Positions 1 through 12,430 are shown, counted from the first letter of the stretch. The stretch is DNA of 64,000 nt from Hymenoscyphus infarciens (GCA_001414345.1 LLCB01000107.1:62001-126000); one strand, 5' to 3'. The notes: a model not told the origin generated them from the sequence alone. Numbers and translations: made by a program.

Positions 1-1330
1 AGCTTTAAATAAGAAGAAGGTATTAACTTTAACGAAACTTTTACTACTATTATAAAGCCTATAAGCTATAAACTTATATTTATAATCACTACTATCTTAA
101 ACTAAGAGATTAAGTAAATAGATATAAAAACTATATTCTTATATAAGGATATTAAAGAAGAAGTTTATATAGAGTTTCCTAATAGTAGAGGGGATAGTAT
201 AAAAGTCTATAAACTTAAAAAGGCATTCTATAGTCTAAAGTAGACACCTAAAGTCTAGTATAATACTCTCTATAGTTTCCTAAAAACCTTAGGTTTTAAA
301 CCTCTTAACGTAGATACTAGCGTCTTCTACTATAAAGACATTATTATTATAGCCTATATTAACAACCTTCTTATTACTAGAGGATTAATATAGGAAATTA
401 ATAAAGTAAAAAAGGTACTAAATACTTACTTTAAAATGTTAGATCTTAGTTTAATAGTCTACTATCTAGGTATAATAGTAACTTAAGATAGAGAACACCG
501 AACACTTTACTTAGAATAATAAGCCTATATTAAGAAAATACTATAAGATTTCAATATACTTAATATAAAGATATATTATATACTAATAGAGGCTAATAAT
601 TACTTTATAGCTACTTCTAAAGACTATAAAAGCTCTAAACCTTTTAGATAATAATACTAATTAGCTATTAGTTCTCTTATATACGCTATACTTAGTACTC
701 GACTAGATATTACCTACTCTATGTCTATTATAAGTAGATTCTTATCTAATCTAACTAATAAATATTAGATAGTAGTAAAACGAATTATACGTTATCTTAA
801 GAGTACTATAAACTACGACTTAGTGTTTTAAGGTAAGCTTAAGAGACTTATAAGCTATTTAGATACTAACTAGGCTAGATATTATAAGACTAGATAATCT
901 ACTTCTAGATACCTCTTTAATATTAGTAGCAGCATTATCTTATAGTTATCTAAAAGATAGGCTACAGTCTTACTATCCTTATATAAAGTAGAACTTAAAG
1001 AGGAGATAAATATTATAAACGAAGCTATTTAGCTATAACGTCTCTTAGACTAGCTTATTCTAGAGACTAAACTAAGAGTTACTATAGTAATCCTCTATAA
1101 TAATTAAGGAGCTATAGTACTTATAAAAAACTCTATCTATTATAACTATACTAAGTATATTACTACCTAAGACGCTAAGGTTAGAGAAGTATAAGCTAAA
1201 AGATATATAAACCTTATATTTATTAGTATAAAAGAGTAAGTAGTAGATAGACTTATAAAACCCCTTTCTAGGAACGCTTTTAAGAAGTTCCAATTCTTAA
1301 TAGGTATTAAGAAGAGGAGTGTTTAAAAGC
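1..1330 (+). mobile_element. RIP-degraded Ty1/Copia retrotransposon, 3' pol part
   Basis: One reading frame (first full codon at 19) can be followed to about 1330 without a frameshift and is broken only by TAA and TAG. It reads through Copia reverse transcriptase landmarks: NETF near the start, KEEVYIEFP, VYKLKKAFYSLK, and YINN at 355-366 where YVDD is expected. RNase H follows (STSRYLFNISSSI, then ILYNN, TKYIT, DAKVRE) with the terminal KPLSRNAFKKF at about 1258-1290. The stops fall where CAG, CAA or TGG would be expected, as RIP produces. The element enters from beyond the left edge of the window, so the gag, protease and integrase parts are not visible. It is inactive. Family assignment is firm; no LTR was identified. 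Confidence 0.85.
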
Positions 1331-3720
1331 TTAGTAGAGTACTGTTATTACTCTATACTTACTTAAAATAACTATAGAGCTATATCTAATACTTTAAAGA
1401 AAATAAAGAAAGGTTATATAATATACTCTTTATATTTATACTATTATACTTTTAGATATTAAAGAATAGACCTAATACTTAAAAAACGTTTTTTATTATA
1501 GTTTTTAAAAGTTATATAACTATATAGTATAAATTATAAAGAGAGATTATATTACTAAGACTAACGATTTATATTATATAGTTAGCTACTTAGCGCCCTA
1601 GCTACTATACTAACCACCTATATATACCTAATACTTAAAAAACATCCTATAATCAACTCTCTCTATTATCTATAAATTATCTCTTTAAATACTTACTTTA
1701 CTTAAAAAAAAAAAAAATATTAAATACTAGAATCGCTTTAGATATAACTCTTAAGAAGTTAAAAGCTATTACCTTCTTAAAAGAACCCTTTTTTAACTTC
1801 GTAGATATTAATACTCGATACTTAAAACTCCTATTACTTAGAAGTCTAAAGACTAACTCTACTAATTATAATATCTAGTATTATCTATCTAAAATTAATA
1901 ACACCTATAATAGAGTATACTTACTCTACTAGATTATATAATACTCTATTATCTATTATATAAAGTAGGAAAAGGTAAACTAGTAAGATAATATAAATAA
2001 GTACTATCCCTTATTTAAATGCTTCTTATATATCTTTAGCTTAAACTAAATTAAGTCCTAAGATATAATTATTATACTTATAGTTACTTAGATAGAAACC
2101 TAGGTTAAAATAAACTAGTTATAATACCTTATTATACTATAGTATACCTAGGTTATAGTTATTAAACGAAAACTCCTTATAGGTTCGCGACTCCTTATTC
2201 TAGACGCTAATATCGAAGTCGAGTATTAAGACACTAATATCGTCCCTTTTATAAGTCTACTTAGTATATAAAGAAATTTTATTAATTATCTATAAAAGAA
2301 TAAAAGTATAAGAAACCTTAATATTTAGATTAGTAGAGGAAGCAATACTAGCCTAGTTAGAAGATGTCTAGCTATCTCGAGTTACTTTATTTAAGACCTT
2401 ACTAGTAACTAGAACTACTTTAAACAGTAGCCTTAGAGTTCTAGTTACCTTAAAGCTACTAGTTTTAAATAGGTTACTCTTAGTACTTAAATCAACTCTT
2501 ACAACTATACTCTCCCTATTAGAGTACTAATAAATAAAGTTATTAATCTCTATCCTTAGAAGCTCTTAAAAGGAAGAAAACCTATTCTAGTAGACCTAGC
2601 CTAGAACGACTCTAAGAGCGAATAGGCCTTTAATAACTACCTTAGATATAAGAGTACTATTTTAGACGATATTAAAGACAAGGATATAGAACCTATAAGA
2701 GTAGTAGAAGCTATAGAAGTAGTAGAATCTATAGAAGTAGTAGAACCTATAAGAGTAGTAGAAACTATAGGAGCTATAGAAGTAGTAGAAACTATAGAAG
2801 CAGTAGAAACTATAGGAGCTATAGAAGCAGTAGAAACTATAGGAGTAGTAGAAGTAGTAGAACCTATAAGAGATATATTACTACCTACTATATAAAGTCC
2901 TAAAATTAAGCTATCTCTAAAACGCCGTTGTCTTAATACTCTACTACCCCTACTATACTAAGCATCTACTATACCTTTTAAAGAAGCCTTTTAGATACTA
3001 CTCTAACTCTTACTAATAAGGCCTACTAATATTATATACGCTAAGTATAGAAGACTCTTAATCAAACGTTTTACTAGTATATAAAGACATATTAAAACTA
3101 ATAATACTAAGTATCTACTTAGTATCGATTAATTAATTAAAGTTAAAGTTAAGCCTAGTACTAACACGTTTAAAAGACGAGATAAGGACATAAAGTATAA
3201 GCAACTTCTTATATATTTAAGAGAGTACGTTAAGAATCAACTAGACTAGCTAATAGATTTCTACTATATCCTAGATAACTACGACTATACAAATAATATA
3301 AGTATAAGAGGAGATACTATACTAGATAACTTAACTATAAGAGACGTCTTAGTATATACTATAGATATAGAAGGAGAGGACGAAGTTAATACCTTAAATC
3401 AACTTCTTAAAGAACTCTAATCAGTCTTCTCGCTTATATATTCTTCTCTAGCTTTTTATTCTTTAAAGGTTTTAGCTAAAGGTTTATTAAAGTATATTAG
3501 TATTATAATCTAGGAGTATTTAGATTAAGTAAGAGTATTAAACATCTATACTTATTATATAATATAGGTCTTTCTAAACCCTCTTATATATAAGTAGAGA
3601 GCAATTCCCCTCTAGAATTACTCAAGTAATATAATCATATTAAACCTCATACTATCCTTTCAACATATATATCTCTTTATATTATAATTTTAACCTTGAA
3701 TATATTCTATATCGTTTAGC
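1331..3720. repeat. RIP-degraded repetitive DNA of unknown family
   Basis: Very AT-rich sequence with few CA or TG dinucleotides and stops in every frame, continuous in character with the Copia relic before it. No LTR or terminal inverted repeat could be fixed. A degenerate plus-strand frame around 2900-3500 reads as mildly charged, coding-like sequence but matches no family I recognise. It could be the gag or 5' part of another retroelement. Composition returns to normal at about 3720. Confidence 0.7.
2695..2880 (+). repeat. 18-bp minisatellite inside the RIP block
   Basis: About ten imperfect units built on gaagtagtagaaactata. The 18-nt period keeps frame and would encode a Val/Glu-rich hexapeptide repeat (VVE followed by A, T, S or P, then I and E or G). 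This suggests a low-complexity linker in a former retroelement protein rather than a random satellite. Confidence 0.75.
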
Positions 3721-5800
3721 TCGCATATATAGCTGTAGTAGTAGGTAATAGTAGTATAGGAGGAAAGATGTGTATACACATAAAAGTTGAAGGTTAAGAG
3801 GTCAAAAGAGTATATTATTTATTTTTGGTAGCGTATATCTTCATACACATATTTAAAGAATGTGCGAGCAAAAGTGCGTACTATAATATATGCTAGCCAA
3901 ACATTATAATATGCATACATAGATTATATGCATGCACATTATTCTTGGTGGTGCACATATTAAAAAAGGACTAATATGTGCGAGCCAAACTGGCTCTTAA
4001 GAAATTAGTTGAATGCATATTTTTCAAATTACAAAAGCATCGCAGCTTGATAAATCGCTAGAAGTAGTCTTCATAAATGAAACTTAAAACACCCAATAGA
4101 AACACATACCACTCATTTTGCCCCAAAACCCCCTAGAGTACTAGTAGCTTCGCTACTAGAACTCACCTCGCAACATGCAACAAAATATGCAACTCGTTAT
4201 CCAAGGTGCATGATTGGCTGATCGTGGTGGCCGGGGTATGCAGCCACCTTCCTCTTTGGGTACCATCTTAGGCTTAAAAAATGAGGTATTAGATTTACTG
4301 AAATTCGAACAAGTAAGTGCAATGAGTTACCTTAAACATTTAACCTGGAACATTCAACGTCCTATCTCACAACCTGAAATCCGCTAGGGGTTGAAATTTG
4401 CCCTATGAGAGTTTGTAGTAATGACTTGACACTTATGAAGCCTTAAGTAAAAATAACCGTCTTACACGAGTTTAAAATGAGAGACTGAGGATCCGGGTCT
4501 ACGCGCATTGGTATTTGCATTCCCCTCTCTCGCGAGTTTCTAGAAAGTTTGGAATATTTATTTCCGGAAAGCTCACAACCATCGCTCACAATGTATGTAA
4601 TTGATGTATGGTCGATGGGTGGTCGAAGTGTGCTTGGAGGGTGTTCTCAATTCCATGTCCGAGATTTACTTAGACATCCATCATACCAACAAACACCTCA
4701 ATTTGAAAGAATGCATAGTTTATGTGTCCTTGTCCTCGAGGAAACTTGTTTTCAAAGTTTCAAAGTGGTCTATCTATTTACTGGTAACCCGTGAATAGCT
4801 CTAAGGTAAGTTTAAAAAGACAGCTCCTCAAGCTATTTGTAGGTGACCTGCAAATAGCACTGGAATGAGACGAGGGTGAAGAATAAAGCTTTTGATTATA
4901 GACGAATATAACAAACATAGAATACGTATGAAAATAAAACCCTACGACTTAACATCGTCGTATCTCAGCTCTATTGCTTAAGGTAACTCGCTGCCTTTCA
5001 ATCGATGAAGACTCAAAAGTTTCAAGAAAGTTAGATTCAACGACTTCTCCAAGCAAAACACAACGATTCCAAATATCCCGAAAACGCAGCCACGCGAGAA
5101 ATTTCTAGCCAAGAACAAAATCCGAGACACAAACGTCACTTTGGCTAAATCCCCATGCTGACGGGGCTGGACTAACACGTTTTTCTCTCCCTCACAATTC
5201 AATGTTCCAGAAGTAACAATACACCAGTCTCGAAAATGGCGGGGTCGATATCCTCGCGCCTCGGCCACGCGCGACAAGCAACGGTTGCCATCCTCTGGAA
5301 TGTACAACACCACGCCAACCGAAGCCACAACACAAGCGAAAAGCCACGAGGAAGAATGCGCCATGGAAAAGAATGTTTCCCTATCTTATCCAAAGCAATG
5401 CGGGGAATTATTGGAAAAGGTTGCGCGGCTCACACTTCCAACCTCCAAAATTTCCATTCTCATATTGTTTTGAGCGCGCCCAGAGATTGCTTCTTTTGTA
5501 CCACCAATTCATTTCACAATTCTCACGATCCTTCTCACAACTCTCTTTTCCTTTTCAAATAGAGGAGAATCGTGTTTCTTTACCTACCCTGGTGGTAGCA
5601 ACCTTACCTTATACAATCTCCTCTATCATTCGTTCTGCCCAAGGATCTCAAGTTCGCACGCTCAACGTTTGAAAATTGAATAGGCAGAACACCTTCCTGA
5701 GACGACCGACTTTCACAAACCACTTTTTCTCAACAACCTCGAAAAAGTCTTTGCGATAAAATATCTCCTTTCAAAATCTTTCCTGGCAACATCTTTCACA
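3721..5800. other. Intergenic region, no supported gene
   Basis: Composition becomes normal here. Short open frames occur on both strands at 4549-4798 and 4978-5562, but none has a recognisable domain, a good splice structure or a convincing start. The segment 5580-5800 is probably the promoter and 5' UTR of the membrane-protein gene that follows. Between 3840 and 4000 there are several GTGCGAGC and ATGCAT-type words. Two 25-bp palindromes at 4774-4798 and 4833-4857 are listed separately. Confidence 0.5.
4774..4857. repeat. Two 25-bp imperfect palindromes with GGTNACC cores
   Basis: The 25-mers at 4774-4798 and 4833-4857 both start CTATTT and end AATAG, with central GGTAACC and GGTGACC. Each is close to its own reverse complement. 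They resemble the array at 54.5-55 kb in length, ends and core, so they appear to belong to one dispersed family. Confidence 0.65.
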
Positions 5801-7725
5801 ATGGGGTTAGAAGAGAAATACCCAGATCTCCAACCAGCAGTCCCAATAACCGAGACCCTACCCTCGCGAACCGTCAAGCTATTGACGCCCAAGATGGTGT
5901 TAGCAACTGTAATCCTGCTGGCCGGTTCTTCAATTAGTGGTACGACGGTGGCGGCAGTTTGTTTCTCTTCGATGGATAGACATTCGATGAGTGTGGGGGC
6001 TGCGCAAGCTTCGATTTTAGCTGCTGTAAGTTAGCCTGCTCACTCGTCTCATACCATTTACACTCGGAAAACTGACGAAATAATAGTCATCCTGCTCGAT
6101 CTTGTATTTGTTGCTACATATTCTGGCAATGTTCCATAATGAACCTGTGGGGACTAGCAGGCCGCCCGTGGTAAGGGTTCATGGGTATTGCTTCGTAGTC
6201 GCGAGGATAGCGTTGGTATTGTGGATGATCGCCATCACCATCTCAAGCGTCGCATTGTCTCGAGAGAAAACCTGTCTGGCAGGTTATGAAGATTGTACGC
6301 CGTCGATCATTGCTGTTGTGGTCTCGAATTGCGCTCTGTAAGTCCCAAGTTCTCGTGATCAAATGCTATGTACTGCAATCTGACATTCACAGTCTAGCGG
6401 TGGGGATCCTATTGACGGCATTAGAAGCTTGCCAATACCCGTTTCGAACTCCTGATGTTTTTCATCTTTTTGAACCCATTCATAAGAGGGTTATTGATAT
6501 CGAGAGTATATCTGAACTTAGTTCCTCTCGCGCTTGTTCGATTGATGTTTTAGACGAGGAGAGTCGGAGAGCCGTTGATACGAGAATGAGTGCGAAAGGG
6601 AGGTCGAGAAGCGGGACTGGGACTTTGCCAACTGTGGAGGAAGCACCAGAGCGTCCGATAACTCCTCTTTTGCCAATGGCGAAGAGATCATCGGCTGTGA
6701 GGAGTTGGGGCGAGGAATGGAAGTATACTGAGAAGGCGGTTGAGAAGAAGGGTATCCCTAAATCTGATTCGGCGATTTCTGGGTTGTCGCGTAGCTCTTC
6801 TGGGTATACGTTGTCGGATCGCAGCTCGGACGCTTCATTGTCCACAAGACAGGAGCGAACAAGGCAAAAACGACCAAGAGTCGTCAGTCCAAGTTCTAGT
6901 ATCAGTAATCTCGGTAAAAGATCTCCCCTTTCGACAATGAGGTACGTTGATGCACATACATGGAATTCCTGAGCTTCTTGCTGACCTTTGAACAGATCCG
7001 TAGAATACCCTGACGTTCTTGTTCGTCCAGACTTGAGATACTGCCCAAACATCCCACCACCACATGAATGGAATCCCGCCAGAACAGCTTCATTGAATCA
7101 ACTTCTCCCGGTAGCAGATATTGACGGTCTTCGACGTCGGTCATCAATCTACCCGTCTCCGTGTTTGGTTCGAAGGCCGACTCAGAATCTTCCTCCACTC
7201 ACACTCCAAAGAATGAGGAATTCTCAACCACCGATGCGAAGAAGAACAATCGACTGTAGAGTTCCAGGTGAATTCCGACTAAGCATCGAACAAGAAAGGC
7301 AAGTAGAAGAACACGCCAAGAAAATCGAAGTCATGTCAATAGAAAGAAGCAAAAGCGACAGCGGAACCAAACCCCCAACGCCACCAAAAGATCCCGTAAA
7401 ACGGATAGGAAAACGACATATGCCATTCTGGAGTCCGTTTTTCCAAGCGGTAAACTCCAAGGCTCGATATCGAGAGCGGAGGTCTGTGTCTGTGCCAGAG
7501 ACGAGTGTTGAACAGCACGTAGAGGTGGTTCCAAAATCATGCTTGAAACCATGCTTTGAGTTGGCGGCTGAACCACTTAATTTGCAGGCCTCTATTGAGA
7601 GACTGCCTTCTCTTGAACAGGTTCCCACGGTGGTATCGGTAGTTTCTATTCCCAAGGTTCGACCGCTGAGACGACTAAGTTTGGGGGATATCGAGACGGG
7701 TTTTGGGAAGGTGTTTGATGAATAA
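5801..7725 (+). CDS. Four-helix membrane protein with long Ser/Arg-rich tail
   Basis: Function unknown. Four exons: 5801-6025, 6087-6337, 6393-6941 and 6996-7725, all with GT-AG introns and matching phases, giving about 584 residues. The first third has four hydrophobic segments: one after KLLTPKM, one in CSILYLLLHILAMF, one around VARIALVLWMIAITI, and one spanning the junction of exons 2 and 3 (SIIAVVVSNCALL). The remaining ~400 residues are hydrophilic and rich in Ser, Arg and Pro, with many possible phosphorylation sites and a PPTPPKDP stretch. The layout suggests a plasma-membrane or endomembrane protein with a cytoplasmic regulatory tail. The start is the first ATG after a pyrimidine-rich leader and precedes the first helix directly. 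No catalytic motif is visible. Confidence 0.75.
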
Positions 7726-8698
7726 TATGAAGTAGACGAGGAGGAGAGATAGACATATATTAATATTATCAATGTAAAATTAGTAGGGGGAAATGGGGAA
7801 GTAATTATCAAAAACAAATTTACCTGAAGAAACAAGAGTGAGGGTTTTCGATGTAATTTTGTCTTCGTGAGGCTCCGCTCCTTGATGCTGTGGCAACCAC
7901 GGCAACACGGCACCACGGAGCATCAATTGAGCTACCGAGTGGCTGGGCTGGCTCTATCAAGTTTTGCTGCGATGTGACGTGTGTTTATGCAGAAGCGTCC
8001 TTTTTAGTTCATGCCAGTCGCGATGCGGGGTAGGGAGGGGGTGTACAAGTATTCCGTACTCCGTATTGCAACTGCCATGGCAACAGGCCGAGTATTTTAG
8101 ATTGATCGTGCTAGATGGAGAATGAGAGGTCTTGAGTAAGGTAGTAACTTGAGTAAGTATCAGCTTTTCGACTCGTAAAAGGGAGGTTGAACGAGATACT
8201 CGTAGTGAATTAACCAGCTAATCACCCCTGACTCGGGCCGCAACTCGGCACCACGGGCAGCGACGGGCCGCAGCTCCAAAAACAAAAACTCCACTGAGTC
8301 AGCATGACGTTACATTTGTTGCCTTAGGCCGTCCCGATGAGCAAGCCTCTCACATGCGTTGTGGGCTGAATCACAGCCACCCATTCACCTCCTCAAAACA
8401 GCAGAAGCTCACCTGCCACAAAAGTCATCCAACCTCCACTACAACTACCTACGAGTACAAGATTCAGCTCACGCCAGATCCGCCAATATTCGGGCTACGA
8501 TACGATATTCGGACCATCTTCTCTACCGTTGCTGCATCCCGCGCTTCTCGCCATCTGAATAAGTAGCGCGAACAACCCCCGCTAAACACCTTGTCAGGCA
8601 TCAAAACAACTCACCCCACCACCCAAAAAAGTCCTGCCAACTTTCCCATCTAATTTCACACAAAATCTCGCAGCAACAACCGCCGGAAAGAATTCACT
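7726..8698. promoter_or_regulatory. Intergenic region with promoter of the inhibitor-2 gene
   Basis: About 970 bases between two same-strand genes. It holds the 3' UTR of the membrane-protein gene and a CT/CA-rich leader immediately before the next ATG (8570-8698), typical of fungal 5' UTRs. Small open frames at 8354-8566 show no domain. No specific operator could be assigned. Confidence 0.4.
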
Positions 8699-9562
8699 AT
8701 GGAGGCAGAAGTTCCAACACGAGTTCACTCTCCACCACGACCTTCGGCGAAGAGACCCAAAGGTAAACAAATGCTCACTCACCATTGCCCCGGTTCTGTT
8801 ACTAACTCCAAACTCCAAAATCCAGGAATCCTCAAAAACTCCTACCACCGATCTCCAACCCGTCAATCTCCCATCACCACATCCCCCCCTCCCATTTCCC
8901 CTGCAGCCGTAGTCCACCACTCCCTCCCCGCAGAGGCAGACAAAGACATCACCCTCCAAAACACCCTTCAAAATGCCGGCCACCGTCGCTCCTCCTCCTC
9001 CTCTGTTCGCCCGGCAGGGTCTCGCAGACAATCAAGTCATTCCTCCAACAGCCAAAACGGAGACGACACCAACATGCGCTTAAAATGGGACGAAGCAAAC
9101 CTCTACCTGACCGAACAAGAGAAGAGCGCCACCATGAAAATTGACGAGCCTAAGACTCCTTATGCGAAACATTACGATCCCACCGAAGACGAAGATGAAA
9201 TGCGGACTCTTGATGCGCAGGATATCATCGTGGATGAACTAGATCTCCGCAAAAGCCCCAAAAACTCACGTTCTCGCGAGGATGAAATCCCAGGCCTCAG
9301 TCTTGGGGAGCCGGAAGAGGCGGTTCCTGAGGATACAGAAGATCCAGAGGAGAGACGGAGAAGGAAGGAGAAGGCTGTTCATGTTGCGGGGGAGGAACAT
9401 GTTGGTCTTTCCGCGGAGGAACTCGAGAAGCATCGCAAGTTTGAGGAGTTACGCAAGAAGCATTATGAGATGAAGAATGTTGCGAATTTGTTGGGACATC
9501 CTGAGGAATTGGATGCTCTGGATGAGGATGGAGATAATGATATGAATGGGGCTGCCCAGTAA
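8699..9562 (+). CDS. Protein phosphatase inhibitor 2 (Glc8 / IPP-2 family)
   Basis: Regulator of protein phosphatase 1. Exons 8699-8762 and 8826-9562 give 266 residues. The 63-bp intron also reads open, but splicing it out joins K to GILKN and creates the KGILKN PP1-docking motif at about residues 21-26. Two further family signatures follow: [15 protein letters not shown], then [15 protein letters not shown], whose PKTPY holds the threonine that GSK-3/MAPK-type kinases phosphorylate in inhibitor-2 homologues. Near the C-terminus [15 protein letters not shown] matches the helix that lies over the PP1 active site. The middle is acidic and low-complexity, as expected for an intrinsically disordered inhibitor. 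Expected to act in nucleus and cytoplasm with the PP1 catalytic subunit. Confidence 0.9.
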   Translation: MEAEVPTRVHSPPRPSAKRPKGKQMLTHHCPGSVTNSKLQNPGILKNSYHRSPTRQSPITTSPPPISPAAVVHHSLPAEADKDITLQNTLQNAGHRRSSSSSVRPAGSRRQSSHSSNSQNGDDTNMRLKWDEANLYLTEQEKSATMKIDEPKTPYAKHYDPTEDEDEMRTLDAQDIIVDELDLRKSPKNSRSREDEIPGLSLGEPEEAVPEDTEDPEERRRRKEKAVHVAGEEHVGLSAEELEKHRKFEELRKKHYEMKNVANLLGHPEELDALDEDGDNDMNGAAQ

Positions 9563-11519
9563 ACGCGGACGGTCTTGGGTCGAGCATTGGAGGGGTGTAT
9601 ATTGGCGTCATTCGATTTTTTCCCTCTTGATTCCCTTGTTCTTTCATGGAAGTGATTGGGTGAAGTGGGTTGGTAATTTTTCATATGATGGATGTTGGCA
9701 TTTTCAACAAACCATACTGAGACATGGTCCGTTTCGACTTGCCCCCTGTATAATTCTTTTTCGTTGTTATCGCAAGCATTGAGATGAGGACGACCAGCGA
9801 TGGCAGTACACGACGATGATCGCTAGATTGAGGGATAGCTTCTCCTCCTCCATATTCTTCTTAGTTAGACTCTGAAATGGCAACGTTTATACCCTATTCT
9901 TGGTTACTAAGGTCATGATATATTTTGCGATGCCTAATTATGGAAATGAAAATCTGTTGATGATGAGATGAGGAGGAAGAGCACAAGATGAAGCGTTTTG
10001 AATGAGAGTATCCGCGATGCCAGGTAAGTAGGTTGCGTGGAAGGGTTTACTTGGAAAGAATTCGCGGTTGAAGAAATCACCAGTCGTTCCATGGTTTTTC
10101 GGATTACAGCGACATGAAATAGAGCCTCGTAGTGTGAGATTTAGGTACTTCATTACCGTAGAAAGCAGTTGATTGATAAGATTATACTAAAAGATTTAGG
10201 ATAATTAAGTTAGAAGAAAGGAGTTACTAAATAAAATTGGGTGGTTGCTATTTATTTTCGTTTGTGTGGTTTGAGTTACTTTTCTTGAATTTTTGTATTA
10301 TTCCAACACTCTGAGATAAATAAGATATATGGAGATTTTACTTTGAAGAAATGGATGGAGTTTATAAAGTGTTTCGTCGTAAAAGTGGTTGAGTAATGGA
10401 ATTACACGGAAGGTTTAGGATAAGGAAATTGTGCGAATGGAGTTACTAGACATGGCTTTTGAATTCTGAGAGAAATAAGCCCCGCTGTCAAGGTTATCAA
10501 AAACGGCTACGAACTCTTAGGACTACAACTTCAAAAGAAGTTTAGAGGCGGTTCTTCAAATCGTTTTACTCGTTATCAGCTACGTCTCTAAACAGTGTTG
10601 AGAATATAAGCGGAAGGAGGTAGATAATCATTAGGAGACAGCCTAGTATAGTAGTAGTAAAGAAGGACTTAAACTATAAACGACTGGTAGGTTTAGTTCA
10701 TTCCTCGGTTAAGCGATTTTCATTATCAAGAAAAGGGAATTATAGCTGCTAAAATTAACACGACGAGTAGTATATCATTAAGGGGGAAACAAGGAAGCCT
10801 ACAGGATTCATAGACATTGGGCTTAAAGAAAACGATACCCCGCGTTAAATTTCAAATCTGGGATAGAGAAAAGGTACTTAGGTAGTCTTAGTTTATACTT
10901 AGTGAAACGTGTTACAAAGTTTTATAGCAATAATAGTCTAATAGGTAATTTAAAGGAGGAAGAAATTAGACTTAACTCTATCTAAACACGAACAACTTCC
11001 AGAGATGAAAACTTTATATAAGTAACTTGAAATGTAGGATTTCGGTACTTATAGATCGACTCTCTTTTCATTGTTCAAAACTCCCTAGAGGGCTGAAATG
11101 CGGATAGTCTTCCTATGAAGGTATCTTATAAGAATCGAGTAGAAACGATCGTTCCGAGTTCAAATGAAGATCACGATGGAGTTCCCAGCTAGCGATGGTG
11201 TTGTTGGGACGATAATCGCTTCGGCGATTATCCGGCCCGACAATCCATATTACCTGCCCTGTATTTAGATACTCGTGCCCCTCGTAGCTAGTTCTTCTCT
11301 TTTACATCACCACACAATATAATACTTTTGACCCTCATCCTCGGACTATAGGCCACTGCCATACAGTGTGATGGCAAGATCCACTTGACAGGACAACGTC
11401 ACCGACAGGTCACGTGACATAGCATGCTTATTAGTGTATTTTAATTAACTAAGCCTTGGTAGCTCTTATAGTTCGGAGCATAGGTTTCCGTACGATGCAG
11501 CTTTCCACACTAAAAATCG
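9563..11519. other. Intergenic region, no supported gene
   Basis: The first 250 bases are the likely 3' UTR of the inhibitor-2 gene. The rest becomes steadily more AT-rich, and CA is scarce from about 10150, suggesting an old, partly RIP-mutated repeat. No reading frame longer than about 70 codons looks real. A strong hairpin at 11201-11243 is listed separately. Confidence 0.5.
11201..11243. repeat. 43-bp hairpin with TTCG loop
   Basis: A perfect 9-bp stem (gataatcgc at 11211-11219 with gcgattatc at 11224-11232) is capped by TTCG. The stem extends outward with few mismatches to TTGTTGGG on the left and CCCGACAA on the right. It could be the inner structure of a small transposable element or a transcript hairpin. 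No flanking gene uses it as an obvious terminator. Confidence 0.7.
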
Positions 11520-12430
11520 CTAAAGCACTCGTTAAATACCCTTCTCTAGTACTATATATATATAAGAATTATATTTACTGATTAGGTTAGCTGCTAAACT
11601 AAGTATTTAAAAAGAAGTTATCTATATTATAATTAATAATACTCTACTGGTTCTTATTTTAAGTAGGCTAAAAGTAGACCGAGCGTAAATTCTATAGAGT
11701 TTATAAGATTTTGTATATGAAATCGTCTAAAATGCCTTATATTCTATAGTAACTAACTTTGACTATATATAATTTAAGAATATAGATCTTAAAACTTAAT
11801 TCTAAATATAGTATATATATATTATATATTTATAAAGTCCCTGTAGAACATGTATTTTTCTACGCCGAGTAGTGATTTTTTAGTATTTTTAATATAAAAA
11901 GTCTAAAAAGGCGACATTATACGGAAACTTATACTCTAGTACTATACTTCTTTACTTATAACACCTTTCCTCCTAAAATAAGCACACCTGTATATTTCTT
12001 TATTAAACATCTTCTCGAGAGCCTCTAATAACTAATCAAAGGTTCGATTCGTAAATACGGTACTCTAGAGAGGTATTTACGAATCGAGCTTTTTTATATA
12101 GAAGATTCACGAATATAGTACTAAGGCTTGCTTTAAATAATTCGATTTATGAATAGAGGCTTTTTACTAAACGGATTTATAATTTAGAACGGGATTTATA
12201 AATTAAATTAATTCGATTTAACTTTTATATAGAGATTCGCGAAGCGAACCAAACAGGCTCTAAGATTTACAAAGTAGATAAAATAATAAAAACCCCGAGC
12301 GACCTTCTCAAACAATAGCATATCTAAATAATATTTCTTAAACATTGTTATCTAATAGTTATAGAGTAATAAAGTTTATTACATAGAATAGAGCTTAGAA
12401 GGCTAATTAATTTTGACTCTTAACCTTTAG
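11520..12430. repeat. RIP-degraded AT-rich block
   Basis: TA-rich sequence with depleted CA and TG, beginning abruptly after normal-composition DNA. It contains the left MITE-like copy at 12034-12261. No coding frame survives, and the family of the remaining part is not recognisable. Confidence 0.7.
12034..12261 (-). mobile_element. MITE-like element, copy A
   Basis: About 228 bp, aligning over its whole length in inverted orientation with 15031-15251. The inner (head) end reads as the complement of AGRGCCTGTTTGGTTCGC. The tail has its own inverted repeat: gattcgtaaatac (starting near 12045) with gtatttacgaatc around a CTCTAGAG centre. No coding capacity. Short, non-coding, AT-rich elements with hairpin potential fit a non-autonomous DNA transposon. 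The CCTGTTTGG-type terminus recalls Tourist-like ends, but target-site duplications are not clear. Confidence 0.7.

Noticed and set aside
4978..5364. Minus-strand open frame of 128 codons with a hydrophobic start
   Set aside because: No recognisable domain, no intron signals, and it overlaps the likely promoter and 5' UTR of the membrane-protein gene; kept only as a chance frame.
6480..7916. Long minus-strand frames opposite the membrane-protein gene
   Set aside because: They mirror plus-strand exons whose splice phases and composition are consistent, so they are shadows.
12041..12060. GGTTCGATTCG word as the T-arm of a tRNA gene
   Set aside because: No acceptor stem, D-arm or anticodon arm can be formed around it; it belongs to the MITE-like repeat.
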